Below, piece by piece: positions 43,947 to 51,123 of a stretch of DNA of 64,000 nucleotides. The notes under the pieces were generated by a model, which saw nothing but the letters and a program-made list of their open reading frames with translations, searched no databases and was not told the DNA's origin. The DNA lies in contig JAYWHX010000170.1 of NCBI GenBank assembly GCA_043777375.1, positions 32,838-96,837 of the forward strand, given 5' to 3'. The position numbers and the translations under genes were made by a program. The stretch's first letter is position 1; each line of letters opens with the position of its first letter. Source of the stretch: TH-plancto1 sp043777375 (GTDB lineage: Bacteria; Planctomycetota; Planctomycetia; Planctomycetales; Planctomycetaceae).

Positions 43947-44516
43947 ATGGAAACTGGCTTTCACCTGGTTCAGCAATCCAGCACTGGCGCAGTGAATGCA
44001 ATTCGGCTTAGGGAGGGCGACAACTTCATCGGACGATTGTTGAAGAGTGATGTCTGCAACCTCGACAAGTCGGTTTCCCGGCAGCACGCCCGCATCGAAG
44101 TCAGCTCTGGGAAGGTCACGATCCACGACCTGAACAGTACAAACGGTACGTTTATCAATAATCAACAAGTCCAGACCGCGTTTTTGATTCCTAGCCAGGA
44201 AGTGCGGTTCGGAGAGATGCGATACCGACTCACTTCCAGCCACTCTGACGTCGGCTATGACTCCGGCGATGTGGAAACCATGGGGCTCGAACCAGCCTCT
44301 GCTGAGCGAGCACTCCGTCATCCACTGGTCGCCAAACTGAGTAAAACAGAGAAAATCGTCTACGCCGAATTGCTGACCGGAAAGAAGGAGCAAGACATTG
44401 CCAATTCGCTAAATCGGTCGAAGAACACCATCCACAACCACGCGAAGCGAATCTACCAGGTCTTCGGCGTGCACAGCCGAGCCGAACTTGTCAGTCAGGC
44501 ACTCAGCGATGAGTAA
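43947..44516 (+). CDS. FHA-LuxR-type transcriptional regulator
   Basis: The ATG at 43947 has GAGAGG (43932-43937) nine bases upstream. The 189-residue protein has an FHA domain at about 20-90 (NFIGRLLKSDVCNLDKSVSRQHARIE, HDLNSTNGTFINNQ), with the phosphothreonine-contacting Arg, Ser-Arg-Gln-His and Asn-Ser-Thr-Asn-Gly residues intact. A LuxR/GerE helix-turn-helix lies at about 125-185 (LSKTEKIVYAELLTGKKEQDIANSLNRSKNTIHNHAKRIY). It should bind DNA in response to threonine phosphorylation by a Ser/Thr kinase, kinases being numerous in planctomycetes. The targets are unknown; the gene stands alone. Confidence 0.9.
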   Translation: METGFHLVQQSSTGAVNAIRLREGDNFIGRLLKSDVCNLDKSVSRQHARIEVSSGKVTIHDLNSTNGTFINNQQVQTAFLIPSQEVRFGEMRYRLTSSHSDVGYDSGDVETMGLEPASAERALRHPLVAKLSKTEKIVYAELLTGKKEQDIANSLNRSKNTIHNHAKRIYQVFGVHSRAELVSQALSDE

Positions 44517-44609
44517 CAGCCCGAGCCGGTAGCATCATCTCCCGAAGTGCCTGCCATCTGATGCGAATGCGAGAGACACTCAACGCATTCGCCCCGGCGA
44601 TGAAGATAC

Positions 44610-46217
44610 TCATCGACTCTTCGGTGTGAGCTCACTCCCCTCCAGCCGTCGCAAGCGCTCATAGCCAGCGATCTCTTCCGCGGTCCCGATCCGGCGCAGG
44701 TTCTTGGCCAGCACAATCGACTCCAGCGTGTCGACCAACCGGCGATATTTCACCCCGCGCAGCTCGTGCTCATCAACTGCCTGGGCCTGCTTCTCGCGTG
44801 CCTCGCGGCGCTCTTTGTATTTCGCATAGCCCGGGAGGGCTTCGATCTCCTGCAGAAGAGCGAGCTGATCGTCCGATTTCAAGAGTTCCGATTTCTCCCA
44901 TGCCTCCGGATCGCCCAGCTCAGGCCACTTTTCTGCAACTTCGGCGAGGAGTTCGCGCCGACCGGAATTCGACCGTCGACCCGGGCCACGCCCCTGGGCC
45001 CCACCGCCACGTTCCAATGGACGATTGACTCGGTGTTTCTGGAGCGCTCCCAGCACCTGAGTGACATCGACCGTCATCGGGAGTTCCAACTCTCGCCCCA
45101 GTTCGACGACCACTCTCCGCGTCGCGGGTGATGTCCCCTTCAGCAACTCCTCCACCGGCCCCTTCATCCTAAGCAAATTCGCATCCGCCGGTGTCGCGTC
45201 CGGGGCCTCGGGCTCATCTTCAGAGCGGTCCGAGTTGAGCCACCGGGCGGTTTCCGCAGCCAGAGTGTAGTTCGGAATCCGGCTGACCGTTCGTACCAGG
45301 ACATCGGACGTCTTCAGTGAGATATCGACCGTACGAGCTGCGATCAGGGCCTGGGCATGTGCCTCATCGAACGACACACGTCCGTTCCCATCGGCATCAC
45401 ACCCCGGCATCGGTTTGCCAGTCCGCGATTGACCGATCAGCGCTCCCCAGAAGTAGCTGCTGTACTCCTCATCATTCTCGATGTCGGGTCGGCAACCGGC
45501 TGCGGGTAAGTCGTACTGCTGGGCAAAAAAACCCACCCGCGTACGCTTCGCGACACCGTTTTCGGGATCAGCGCCCTCGAACAACGTCTGCGAAAAACCA
45601 CCACAGTAGCACTGGGCCATCACCATCACGACGGGCATCTGCTCCGGCAACTTGTCGAGCCATTCGGTGAGCTCGCTCATGCGGATTTCCTTCTCGTTCC
45701 AACAGCTGATCGAGGTGTTGAACGGGTCGTCATCTTCTTCGGCTTCGTCTCCATGTGCGGTCACATAGACGATCAACCGATCGCCGTCTTTCGCCTTTTG
45801 AGAGATCCGCTCGATCGCCTTCCGCACCAGTTCGGGATCGATCGCCCCGGCGATGTCGGGGATCTCGTGATTGCGATTTCGAATCCACTTCGCAGCTGGT
45901 CCACCGCGTCGATGGAGCGCCGCAATCAACTCCATCGCCGGTCGCACGGGCTGATCGGATTCCGCCTCCACCTGTAGATCGTGGCCCGGGTCCATACCAT
46001 CGGCAAAGAAGATGTCATGCACTCGCGGCCCCGGATGCTTCTCGCGAAGGATCCGTTGATAGAACAGAACATTCGCCTCCAGCGACGCCTGATTCCCCGC
46101 CGGGCTGTACCCGCCACCAATCGTGACAAAGTAATCCGTCGCCTCTGCGGACTGAGCAGCCAACCAGATCCCGACTGCCAAGATCGCCGCCACCGCGCAT
46201 CGCCAGTTCAATGACAT
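44610..46217 (-). CDS. Secreted caspase-fold (clan CD) peptidase-like protein
   Basis: The ATG at 46217 has GGAG nine bases upstream and starts a signal peptide (MSLNWRCAVAAILAVGIWLAAQSAEA). The 535-residue protein shows the clan CD arrangement: strand IVYVTAHGD with His155, then strand MPVVMVMAQCYCGGFS with Cys203, matching the (A/Q)-C-Y-S-G-G pattern of C13/C14-type enzymes. An EF-hand-like loop DADGNGRVSFDEA follows near residue 290. The C-terminal 200 residues are charged and helical without a known domain. The dyad implies a cysteine protease exported to the periplasm, possibly calcium dependent; the target is unknown. A longer frame to 46283 lacks support. Confidence 0.78.
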   Translation of the reverse strand: MSLNWRCAVAAILAVGIWLAAQSAEATDYFVTIGGGYSPAGNQASLEANVLFYQRILREKHPGPRVHDIFFADGMDPGHDLQVEAESDQPVRPAMELIAALHRRGGPAAKWIRNRNHEIPDIAGAIDPELVRKAIERISQKAKDGDRLIVYVTAHGDEAEEDDDPFNTSISCWNEKEIRMSELTEWLDKLPEQMPVVMVMAQCYCGGFSQTLFEGADPENGVAKRTRVGFFAQQYDLPAAGCRPDIENDEEYSSYFWGALIGQSRTGKPMPGCDADGNGRVSFDEAHAQALIAARTVDISLKTSDVLVRTVSRIPNYTLAAETARWLNSDRSEDEPEAPDATPADANLLRMKGPVEELLKGTSPATRRVVVELGRELELPMTVDVTQVLGALQKHRVNRPLERGGGAQGRGPGRRSNSGRRELLAEVAEKWPELGDPEAWEKSELLKSDDQLALLQEIEALPGYAKYKERREAREKQAQAVDEHELRGVKYRRLVDTLESIVLAKNLRRIGTAEEIAGYERLRRLEGSELTPKSR

Positions 46218-46529
46218 CAGTCCACTCCAAGAGCCAGGACACTCCGCATCTACATGATGACCCAGAACTACCCGATACCGCAATCAGAGTTTTTCAGAGT
46301 GGCCCCCCGCGACATCGTCGGTTCGCCTTCATATTCAGTCTCCGTTTGCCGGACTGGGACTATTCCATATGATCATCAAACATCGGTTTGGAAGTGTTTC
46401 CCCGCAATGCTGCTTTTCGCCGCTCTCGCGGCGAAGAAAGAATGACGAGCGAGTTCAGTCTTCGTAGCCAGAACGTTCTCTCCGGCGTCTGCCGCTCGCA
46501 TTGAGACACCAGTATTCTGACGAATTCTG
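46218..46529. other. Intergenic region with hairpin
   Basis: The 312-base gap between two minus-strand genes holds the hairpin at 46416-46435, placed to end the radical SAM transcript. Short frames across it have no support. Confidence 0.45.
46416..46435. terminator. Short GC hairpin downstream of the HemN-like gene
   Basis: TTCGCCGC and GCGGCGAA form a perfect eight-base stem with a TCTC loop, flanked by T-rich sequence on the left that would give a U-tract on the minus strand only in part: the minus transcript reads GCGGCGAA...TTCGCCGC followed by AAAAGC. The polarity therefore fits a plus-strand or structural role better. Confidence 0.4.
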
Positions 46530-47873
46530 TTACGTGTACCGCACCTGCCGCAGTTCGGGTTCGAAGTATTCGGTCAGCAGGCTATCGACTTGCAGCATCC
46601 CTTTGCGGGTGAGTTTGACTTGGTCGCCCGTGACGTGGAGGTATCCGGCTCGCTCCTGGTTTGCCAGAGCCTCGCCGAACTCGACGAGCGGATCGACACC
46701 GAACTTCTGGTGGAAGACGGACGGGGTAATCTCGCCCTCTTTCATGCACAGAATCCATTCGCGGATCAGCTGTTGATGGGGTGTGGGGGTCATCGCCCGG
46801 TTGAGGGGGAGTTCGCCCGCATTGACGAGAGTCATGTACTCTTCAATCGCGTCTTTGTTCTGGTAGTGGACCCCCTGGAAGTGCCCGAACGACGAGACGC
46901 CGACGCCGACGATGTCGCTGCCACGGAACAGGTTGTCGCGGTACACGAATCTGTCGGCCTCGGGGTTCAGGACCAGCTCGTTACCACTCGACAGGTGATA
47001 CCCGACCGCTTGCAGCCGGTCGATCGCCTCACTCGCCCAACGGCGTTTGGTCGGCCAATCGGCGACGGGCGATTCGATGCCGTGTTCAAGAATCTCCTTC
47101 GAGATCAGCGTGTTGAACGGCAGCTCCATCTGGTAGATCGTGATGTTGTTGGGCCGCATGTCGATCACACGATCGACACAGTCCAGCCAGTTCTCGTCGG
47201 TCTCGCCAATCATTCCGGCGATCAGGTCGACATTCACCTGGGGGAAGCCGACGCTCTGAATCCAGTCGTACGCCTTCATCACTTCGGGGGAGAGATGTGC
47301 GCGGCCGTTCTCCTCCAAAATCTTGTCGTTGAAGTTCTCGATCCCTAGCGAGACACGCGTGACACCGATCTCCTTGAGTGTCTGCACCTTTTCCAACGAG
47401 AGCGTCCCTGGCTCGCACTCAAAGGTGACCTCCTTCGCATTGTCCCAGCTCACCGAATGGCTCAGCCGCTCCCGCAGTAACAACAGCTGCTTCGCGCTGA
47501 GGTATGACGGCGTCCCCCCACCAAAATACACGAACTCGAGTTCGCGCCCGGCGATGGCGGGCATGTCCTTGAGGATCGTCACTTCCTTGTCGAGGGCATC
47601 GACATAGTTCTTGACCATGTCGGCGTTTTGCTGGGTGTAGACCCGGAAGTAGCAGAACTTGCACCGCTTGCGACAGAACGGGATGTGCAAATACATCCCC
47701 AGCGGGACAGGTGGAGCAGACATTCCTGTCTGCGGTGACAGACAGGAATGTCTGTCCCACGGCTGGGCGAAGGCGTCGCGGATCTCGCCGACCCGCTCCT
47801 TCTTCCACTGAGAGAACGGCGGGTAGTTCGAGACGAAGTAGCTGCCGACTTCGGTTTTGGATTCGGTCGACAT
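46530..47873 (-). CDS. HemN-like radical SAM protein
   Basis: The ATG at 47873 gives 447 residues; a longer frame to 47999 is unsupported. The radical SAM core has MYLHIPFCRKRCKFCYF with the CxxxCxxC cluster site, FVYFGGGTPSYLS, and GVTRVSLGIENFN, and the C-terminal half has the HemN-type GEITPSVFHQKFG and YLHVTGDQVKLTRKGML segments. The family includes oxygen-independent coproporphyrinogen III oxidases and the haem-handling enzymes HutW/ChuW; activity cannot be decided by sequence. Just before the core, at about residues 39-58, WDRHSCLSPQTGMSAPP is encoded by a perfect palindromic repeat at 47717-47754, absent from the expected family N-terminus and probably a late insertion. Confidence 0.85.
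   Translation of the reverse strand: MSTESKTEVGSYFVSNYPPFSQWKKERVGEIRDAFAQPWDRHSCLSPQTGMSAPPVPLGMYLHIPFCRKRCKFCYFRVYTQQNADMVKNYVDALDKEVTILKDMPAIAGRELEFVYFGGGTPSYLSAKQLLLLRERLSHSVSWDNAKEVTFECEPGTLSLEKVQTLKEIGVTRVSLGIENFNDKILEENGRAHLSPEVMKAYDWIQSVGFPQVNVDLIAGMIGETDENWLDCVDRVIDMRPNNITIYQMELPFNTLISKEILEHGIESPVADWPTKRRWASEAIDRLQAVGYHLSSGNELVLNPEADRFVYRDNLFRGSDIVGVGVSSFGHFQGVHYQNKDAIEEYMTLVNAGELPLNRAMTPTPHQQLIREWILCMKEGEITPSVFHQKFGVDPLVEFGEALANQERAGYLHVTGDQVKLTRKGMLQVDSLLTEYFEPELRQVRYT
47717..47754. repeat. Perfect 16-bp palindrome inside the HemN-like coding sequence
   Basis: CAGACATTCCTGTCTG (47717-47732) and its exact reverse complement (47739-47754) flank a six-base loop. It is translated in frame as part of DRHSCLSPQTGMS. 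Its form is like the dispersed intergenic palindromes of this window. Confidence 0.8.
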
Positions 47874-48048
47874 GAGAAGCCACTTTCCCAGATGCACGTG
47901 CAGCCGCCCCAGAGGAGACCGGACACCGCAGTCACGCGATGACACAGTCATGGTATGGCGAGGAGGGGCTGGTGGGCAAGAACGACGAGACGACGTCACC
48001 GAGTTGGTGTCGATCGGAATAGGACTCAGTCAATCAAAGACCGATGGA

Positions 48049-48082
48049 TTGACATATTCTTTTATGAGAATACGATTGTCGC
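48049..48082 (+). promoter_or_regulatory. arsR promoter with overlapping operator, leaderless start
   Basis: TTGACA (48049-48054) and TACGAT (48071-48076) are 16 bases apart. The start point would fall about seven bases after the -10 box, that is at the ATG 48083 itself, leaving no room for a ribosome site. A perfect dyad TATTCT-N6-AGAATA (48055-48060 with 48067-48072) fills the spacer, extended by GACA/TGTC outer arms, as expected for an ArsR-type autorepressor site. Confidence 0.6.
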
Positions 48083-48436
48083 ATGGCTCGACTGGCGACT
48101 ACATCCGACGCATTCAACGCCGTGGCGGAACCACAGCGCCGGCAGATTCTGGACGCATTGATTCGCGGCGAAAAGTCGGTGACGCAGGTCGTCGATTGCT
48201 TGCAGATCCGGCAGCCCCAGGCTTCGAAACATCTGGCAGTGTTGAAAAAGGTGGGCCTCGTCAGCTCCCGCTCCGTAGGCAAGCAGCACATGTACTCCAT
48301 CAATCCCGCTGGGCTGAAGCCGATCTACGAGTGGGTGAAGTCCTACGAGCAGTTCTGGAGAGAGAGCTTCGATCGACTAGACGACTACCTTCAGGAACTT
48401 CAATCTCAGGAGAAACAAGACGATGACAGGCCTTAG
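48083..48436 (+). CDS. ArsR-family transcriptional regulator
   Basis: A 117-residue winged-helix repressor with the classical ArsR fold: DAFNAVAEPQRRQILDALIRGEKSVTQVVDCLQ, recognition helix RQPQASKHLAVLKKVGLV, and wing SSRSVGKQHMYSI. The metal-binding ELCVCDL motif of ArsR/SmtB is missing (the equivalent is VTQVVDCLQ), so it is of the non-metal subgroup usually paired with SRPBCC proteins. It overlaps the following gene by 14 bases. A dyad operator over its own promoter indicates autorepression. Confidence 0.92.
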   Translation: MARLATTSDAFNAVAEPQRRQILDALIRGEKSVTQVVDCLQIRQPQASKHLAVLKKVGLVSSRSVGKQHMYSINPAGLKPIYEWVKSYEQFWRESFDRLDDYLQELQSQEKQDDDRP

Positions 48437-48902
48437 CACCACGTTTCGGCTGACGTTGCCGACTGATTGTGAGATCCAGCTTACCAGACAGTTCCGCGCC
48501 CCTCGTAAATTGGTATTCGAAGTCATGAGCAATTCAGAACACCTGGCTCGATGGTGGGGGCCGCGATCCATGAAACTCGTTGTCTGCGAAGTCGACTTTC
48601 GCGTCGGCGGCAACTACCGTTACGTCCTGCGGGGGCCCGACGGAAATGACTACGGATTCCGAGGTGAATACCAGGAAATCGTGACTCTCGAACGTGTCGT
48701 CAGTACGTTTGAGTTCGAGGGGCTGCCCGGGCACGGTTCGGTGGAGACGATGAGTCTGGTCGAGCGGGATGGAATCACCACATTGAATGTTCGCTGCCTG
48801 TACCAATCGCAGCAGGACCGCGACGGGCACTTGAATTCCGGAATGGAATCCGGTGCCCGTGAATCTCACGATCGCCTGGAAGAGCTCCTCGCATCGATGT
48901 GA
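48423..48902 (+). CDS. SRPBCC (AHSA1-like) domain protein
   Basis: A 159-residue START/AHSA1-type protein with LTRQFRAPRKLVFEVMSNSEHLARWWGPRSM at the N-terminus, the hallmark of this family, then a beta sheet around GGNYRYVLRGPDG and a C-terminal helix (SGMESGARESHDRLEELLASM). The ATG at 48423 has AGGAG about nine bases upstream within the end of arsR. The fold makes a hydrophobic ligand pocket. In arsR-SRPBCC pairs the ligand is generally unknown. Confidence 0.9.
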   Translation: MTGLSTTFRLTLPTDCEIQLTRQFRAPRKLVFEVMSNSEHLARWWGPRSMKLVVCEVDFRVGGNYRYVLRGPDGNDYGFRGEYQEIVTLERVVSTFEFEGLPGHGSVETMSLVERDGITTLNVRCLYQSQQDRDGHLNSGMESGARESHDRLEELLASM

Positions 48903-48962
48903 TTCTCAGAAAGGTGATCCCGTATTCCTGTTTTTGTGCCCACAGATTCACGAGACCAACCC

Positions 48963-49649
48963 ATGAACAGTGCCCCCCCGAACAGCCTCTCATTCGCGAA
49001 TCCCGCTCCCTATGCCGCCCGATTGGCATTCACTTCATCTGGAGTGTTTATCCTGCTCCTTGTCGCGTTACATGGACTGCGACCGGACCTCGACCCCAGT
49101 TGGCGATTCATCAGCGAATACGAATTGGGGGACTACGGGTGGGTCATGCGCCTCGCCTTTGCTTGTCTCGCGATCAGCTGTGTGTCCTTGTTCCTCACGA
49201 TCAAATCACAAATCACCGGTGCCTTCGGTTACATCGCTCTCGCGCTGCTGCTGTTGGCCGCATTTGGAATGGCCTTGGCCGCAGTCTTTGTCCCCGATCC
49301 CGTGAATCGACTTCATGAAGTCGGAGCCATGCTCGACCACCTGCCATTTGCAGCTCCGGTCATCAATTGGCGTCTTTCAAAGCACGCGAATTGGAGTCGA
49401 TCGCGACGAACGCTGTTCTGGACCGCTGGACTGCCGCTCATAGGTTTAATGGTCTTCATTGGCTCCATGATCATCATGCTGCCGCGAAACGGCGGACAAC
49501 CCGGCCCCAACGTATTGGTCGGCTGGCCCAATCGGTTCATGATTCTGATGCACTGTGCCTGGATCATGCCGCTGTCGTGGATTGCCTTACGCGATCGCCG
49601 CAAGAATTGCCCATCGGACTCGTTGTCGATCGACAACACTCAAGTTTGA
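48963..49649 (+). CDS. DUF998 membrane protein
   Basis: A 228-residue membrane protein with about six TM helices (SSGVFILLLVALHGL, AFACLAISCVSLFLTI, YIALALLLLAAFGMALAAVFV, LPLIGLMVFIGSMIIML, FMILMHCAWIMPLSWIAL). The loop LRPDLDPSWRFISEYELGDYGWVMR is diagnostic of DUF998. It is 60 bases after the SRPBCC gene and probably completes an arsR-SRPBCC-DUF998 operon. The start at ATG 48963 is preferred to the longer frame from 48936. Confidence 0.85.
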   Translation: MNSAPPNSLSFANPAPYAARLAFTSSGVFILLLVALHGLRPDLDPSWRFISEYELGDYGWVMRLAFACLAISCVSLFLTIKSQITGAFGYIALALLLLAAFGMALAAVFVPDPVNRLHEVGAMLDHLPFAAPVINWRLSKHANWSRSRRTLFWTAGLPLIGLMVFIGSMIIMLPRNGGQPGPNVLVGWPNRFMILMHCAWIMPLSWIALRDRRKNCPSDSLSIDNTQV

Positions 49650-49740
49650 CTGGTCGGCAGGTGGCACTTCGAATTCTTGGCAACTGGAAGCGTAGGCGGG
49701 ATGGCTGTCTTCTTTGTCTGTGGTATTTATCATCCACGGC

Positions 49741-50487
49741 ATGATTCCACAATTTGCCCTGCGACTGATCTTTGGGATGAGCCTGACGTGGTGCGTGATG
49801 GCCCGGCGGGAGGTCACATCCGGGTTCTTTCGTATCCAGATGCTCGTCACGCTGGGCTTGGGGGTGCTGGCGACGCTCACACTGGGGCAACTCGATCGCC
49901 CTGGCTTTGCCGCCCCCGGGCTGTTCGCGCTGACAGTCGGAGTGTCACTGGCTTCGTTTCTCGGCTCCGTCATGTGGACGCTGGAACGACGGTCTGCCGG
50001 AGTTCGATACACGCTCGTCATCGTGATCGCCTCAGCTGTGGCGCTCATCCACGCGACGTGGGGGCGCGAGTCTGCCGTGCCGGTGTGGTTCGATTTGCTG
50101 ACTGAACTCTCTGGCGGGTGGATCATCGGGGGCGCGCTCTCGACGATGCTGCTGGGGCACTGGTATCTGACCGCCACTGGCATGCCCCTGGCTCCACTGC
50201 AACAGCTGAACACCCTGCTCTTGGCAGCGGTGATACTGCGAACGGTGCTGGCCGCTGGGGTGTTTTACTGGTCACCGCCGATGCAGGCGACGACTCAGTG
50301 GGTCTGGGTGGCGTTAAGGTGGGCGGGGCTGATCGGGCCGCTGATTCTGGTGCTGATGGTGTTTCGAATTCTCAAGTATCGGAACACACAGTCGGCCACA
50401 GGGGTCTTGTATGCCATCGTCATTCTCATTTTTCTGGGAGAGGCCACCGCCGCCTTGCTGTCTCGCGACCTGCATTGTCCGTTCTGA
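49741..50487 (+). CDS. Polytopic membrane protein, unknown function
   Basis: A 248-residue protein from ATG 49741; TTG 49714 or GTG 49720 would add seven to nine residues. About eight hydrophobic segments are visible, with the motif STMLLGHWYLTATGMPLAPLQQLN between the fourth and fifth. I recall this GHWYL pattern in uncharacterised planctomycete membrane proteins but know no function. It follows the DUF998 gene by 91 bases on the same strand. Confidence 0.75.
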   Translation: MIPQFALRLIFGMSLTWCVMARREVTSGFFRIQMLVTLGLGVLATLTLGQLDRPGFAAPGLFALTVGVSLASFLGSVMWTLERRSAGVRYTLVIVIASAVALIHATWGRESAVPVWFDLLTELSGGWIIGGALSTMLLGHWYLTATGMPLAPLQQLNTLLLAAVILRTVLAAGVFYWSPPMQATTQWVWVALRWAGLIGPLILVLMVFRILKYRNTQSATGVLYAIVILIFLGEATAALLSRDLHCPF

Positions 50488-50573
50488 TAGGATCGAAGCA
50501 CTCGGAAGAGTTGTTGACATTGGCACATCGGGTTCTCCCGATAGCCCCCCTTGAGGCATACGGATCAATCACG

Positions 50574-51035
50574 ATGCACGTCACATTCCGATGTTCGAAC
50601 TGCGACCAGTCTCGGCGGTCGCACGATTGCCACGCCGGGGGGGCTGTGGAGTGTGGATGCGGCTGGACCAGACCGATCACTGCGAATGATATTACCGGCG
50701 AAGCTCCGAACCACTGCCTGGTCTGCGGGACGCTCGATCTGTGGCGGCAGAAGGATTTCCCGCCGAGTTTGGGGCTAATGTTCGTGGCGATCGGCGTTGT
50801 CACGAGCAGCATTGCGATTTACTACCATCAGCCGGTGTGGGCCATCGGAATCCTGATGGCACTCGCCCTGCTGGATATGTTGTTATTCGCCGTGATGAGC
50901 GATGTGCTGGTCTGTTACCGCTGCCAGGCGAGGCACGGCAAGGTCGACCTGACGGGGCGTGTCGCCTACGATCATGAGCTGGGCGAGCGCTATCGCCAGG
51001 AAGAGATTCGGATGCAGGCGAACTCGAAGTCGTGA
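50574..51035 (+). CDS. Small membrane protein with two zinc-ribbon-like Cys clusters
   Basis: A 153-residue product from ATG 50574. The N-terminus has paired Cys motifs (FRCSNCDQSRRSHDC, VECGCGW, CLVCGTLD), suggestive of a zinc ribbon. Two hydrophobic helices follow (LGLMFVAIGVVTSSIAIYY and AIGILMALALLDMLLFAVM), then a CYRCQARHG cluster. The longer frame starting at 50118 overlaps the preceding gene and is rejected. Function unknown; it precedes the FAD/Fe-S oxidase by 88 bases and may be co-transcribed. Confidence 0.75.
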   Translation: MHVTFRCSNCDQSRRSHDCHAGGAVECGCGWTRPITANDITGEAPNHCLVCGTLDLWRQKDFPPSLGLMFVAIGVVTSSIAIYYHQPVWAIGILMALALLDMLLFAVMSDVLVCYRCQARHGKVDLTGRVAYDHELGERYRQEEIRMQANSKS

Positions 51036-51123
51036 GCGAGCGGCAATCAGTCGTACGTCCACCCCGAATTCTCTCGATCGAGCCGCTCAGCATTGTCCCC
51101 GTAACTCTAACCCCTCCGCCCCT

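Noticed and set aside
50118..50573. N-terminal extension of the zinc-ribbon membrane protein
   Set aside because: It overlaps the preceding membrane-protein gene in another frame; the conserved Cys-rich part starts at ATG 50574.
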